A stretch of 6,981 nt of DNA from Holosporales bacterium (lineage in GTDB: Bacteria > Pseudomonadota > Alphaproteobacteria > Paracaedibacterales > UBA11393), in NCBI GenBank assembly GCA_003542655.1, contig DPKF01000179.1:1-6981 (forward strand), in the 5' to 3' direction. Below are positions 5,427 to 6,981 of this stretch, piece by piece. The number at the start of each line of letters is the position of its first letter. Within the stretch, counting starts at the first letter, position 1. The notes below the pieces were generated by a model. It did not search any database. It was given only the letters and a program-made list of their open reading frames with translations, and had not been told where the DNA came from. Position numbers and translations under genes: made by a program.

Positions 5427-6794
5427 TCAGCCTTTAATCAACTGTTCTATTTCTAAAACTTTTTCCTGAACACGTTTTATATTATTTTTAGCCTCAATAT
5501 TTAATCTCAGTAAAGGCTCCGTATTTGACGCACGTACATTGAAACGCCAATCCACAAAGCTCATGCTTAATCCATCTTGAGTATCAACAATTGGGTTTAA
5601 GGGGATAAAATATTTTCTAATTTTATCTAAGGTTTTTTTTGTGTCCACCACTGTATAGTTAATTTCACCGCTACAGGGGTAAGCAGCAATACACGCATCA
5701 ACCATTTTTGATAAGGGTGTATTCTTAATAGAGATGAGTTCTGATACTAAAAGCCAAGGGATCATACCACTATCACAATAGGCAAAATCCTTGAAGTAAT
5801 GGTGAGCGCTCATTTCTCCGCCATATACTGCGTCTTCCTGCCGCATTATTTGTTTAATGAAGGAATGCCCGGTTTTGCTTTGAATGGCCTTACCCCCCAA
5901 AGTGTTCGTGATATCAATTGTATTCCAAATAAGCCTTGGATCATGAATAATAGTTGCCCCTTTATGCTTTTGCAAAAATGCCTGCGCCAAAAGGCCCACA
6001 ATATAATAACCCTCTATAAAACGTGCATTCTCATCAAAAAAGAAACAGCGATCAAAATCACCATCCCATGCAATACCAAAATCTGCCTTATGTTTTTGAA
6101 CCGCATTTTGTGTTGACGCTCTGTTTTCTGGTAGTAATGGATTAGGAATGCCATTTGGAAATGTGCCATCTACATTTTCATGTAGATAAATAAATTCAAA
6201 GGGCAGATGCTTTTCTAATTCTTTAAGCGCAAGACCCGCTGTTCCATTACCGGGATTAACAACAATTTTAAGAGCTTTTAGGGCTTTACGATCTACATAA
6301 GACAGTAAGTGCTTTATATAATCCTCTTTAGTATAATCTTCCACACTACTATTATGTGCCTGCAGACTTAAAAATGGCCCTGAATCCATAGAAATCACAC
6401 GGTCATGAATGCATTTCAACCCAGTATCACCAGAAATAGGATACGCGCCCTTTGACACCATTTTAAGGCCATTATATCCTTTTGGGTTATGGCTTGCCGT
6501 TACCATAATGCCACCATCAACGCCGTTTTTTTCTTGATGAAACGTATGAAAATATACTTCTTCTGTGCCGCATAGGCCAATATTAATGACCTCTACATTT
6601 TGGCTATTTAGCCCTTTAATCAGCGCATCTACAATTTCTGGGCTTTCTAAACGTCCGTCATAGCCAACAATCACTTTTGTTGTCTTCATTTCTATTGCAT
6701 ATGCTATGCCAATTTTATAGACAAGCTCTACGTTAAGTTCATCCGGAACACTGCCACGTATATCATAAGCCTTAAAGCATGCTAATTGTGTCAT
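5427..6794 (-). CDS. manB: Phosphomannomutase (CpsG/ManB type; possible phosphoglucomutase activity)
   Basis: The 455-residue enzyme belongs to the alpha-D-phosphohexomutase superfamily and interconverts hexose 6-phosphate and 1-phosphate, feeding GDP-mannose or UDP-glucose for surface polysaccharide. All four functional loops are present: TASHNP with phosphoserine S101, DGDFDR (D244, D246, D248) binding magnesium, GEMSAHHYF (327-334 region) contacting sugar, and RASNTEPLLR (421-430) holding phosphate. The N-terminus CFKAYDIRG, the GTEEVYFHTFH segment (76-86) and PISGDTGL (119-126) resemble enterobacterial CpsG more than AlgC, so mannose phosphate is the favoured substrate; dual activity cannot be excluded. 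The length is normal. The ATG at 6794 has only a weak purine-rich ribosome-binding site. No GDP-mannose pyrophosphorylase gene is adjacent, so the gene appears to be a single unit. Confidence 0.94.
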   Translation of the reverse strand: MTQLACFKAYDIRGSVPDELNVELVYKIGIAYAIEMKTTKVIVGYDGRLESPEIVDALIKGLNSQNVEVINIGLCGTEEVYFHTFHQEKNGVDGGIMVTASHNPKGYNGLKMVSKGAYPISGDTGLKCIHDRVISMDSGPFLSLQAHNSSVEDYTKEDYIKHLLSYVDRKALKALKIVVNPGNGTAGLALKELEKHLPFEFIYLHENVDGTFPNGIPNPLLPENRASTQNAVQKHKADFGIAWDGDFDRCFFFDENARFIEGYYIVGLLAQAFLQKHKGATIIHDPRLIWNTIDITNTLGGKAIQSKTGHSFIKQIMRQEDAVYGGEMSAHHYFKDFAYCDSGMIPWLLVSELISIKNTPLSKMVDACIAAYPCSGEINYTVVDTKKTLDKIRKYFIPLNPIVDTQDGLSMSFVDWRFNVRASNTEPLLRLNIEAKNNIKRVQEKVLEIEQLIKG

Positions 6795-6824
6795 TTGTTA
6801 TTTCTTATTGGTCTCTTTATCTTT

Positions 6825-6854
6825 ACAGTACACGGATTAGCGTAACCGTATCAA
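6825..6854 (-). promoter_or_regulatory. Weak candidate promoter for the phosphomannomutase gene
   Basis: On the minus strand TTGATA (6849-6854) and TACTGT (6825-6830) are separated by 18 bp, 30 nt upstream of the ATG. The -10 matches only three of six positions. The spacer contains an imperfect inverted repeat, ACGG-A-TTA-GCG-TAA-CCGT (6832-6849). A second TTGACC (6872-6877) has no good -10 partner. The remaining sequence to the window end shows no convincing gene. Confidence 0.3.
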
Positions 6855-6981
6855 TACATAAGGGGTGCGTAGGTCAAGCCAATTAACAACCAGTCAGCCA
6901 TCGTTTTATATTTTGTTTTCTTAACCATTTTTTAAGTTTTATACTGTTATCTTAAATATAGAGGGCCACTGATTTGGTGGA

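Noticed and set aside
5799..6116. 105-residue plus-strand open frame opposite the phosphomannomutase
   Set aside because: It is antisense to the metal-binding and sugar-binding loops of the mutase and looks like a shadow.
6913..6945. Plus-strand promoter near the right edge (TATACT at 6940-6945)
   Set aside because: The -10 is good, but the best -35 (TTGTTT) is 21 bp away and hexamers at 16-18 bp are poor. No downstream gene is visible before the window ends.

Overview
The window is AT-rich bacterial DNA and looks alphaproteobacterial. The main reasons are the family types of the 98-residue ribosomal protein bL28, serine hydroxymethyltransferase, exonuclease III and the NfeD-like protein, together with tRNA genes that encode their own CCA ends. 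The base composition would suit a host-associated low-GC lineage such as Holosporales or Rickettsiales, but that placement is an inference from composition and protein feel, not from a search.

Layout, right to left, because almost everything is on the minus strand: a CpsG/ManB-type phosphomannomutase (5427-6794); a lone plus-strand gene for a secreted alpha/beta hydrolase (4396-5298); rpmB for ribosomal protein bL28 (3931-4227), with a consensus-like promoter and a UUCG-loop terminator; a stand-alone sugar-nucleotide formyltransferase resembling the N-terminal half of ArnA (2889-3788); tRNA-Thr(GGT) followed by glyA and a short nfeD-like gene; tRNA-Val(TAC) followed by a 42-residue lipoprotein gene too short for ordinary ORF calling; and xthA for exonuclease III, which runs off the left edge. 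A 13-bp bidirectional terminator hairpin separates the converging hydrolase and phosphomannomutase genes.

Most genes are housekeeping: one-carbon metabolism (glyA), translation (rpmB and two tRNAs), base-excision repair (xthA) and activated-sugar supply (the phosphomannomutase and possibly the formyltransferase). Two protein-gene clusters begin with a tRNA gene, so their mRNAs are probably released by tRNA processing. The parts most worth attention are the isolated secreted hydrolase, the ArnA-like formyltransferase without its usual partners, and the tiny LptM-like lipoprotein placed between a tRNA and xthA. I saw no CRISPR array, insertion sequence, phage gene or clear multi-gene defence system.
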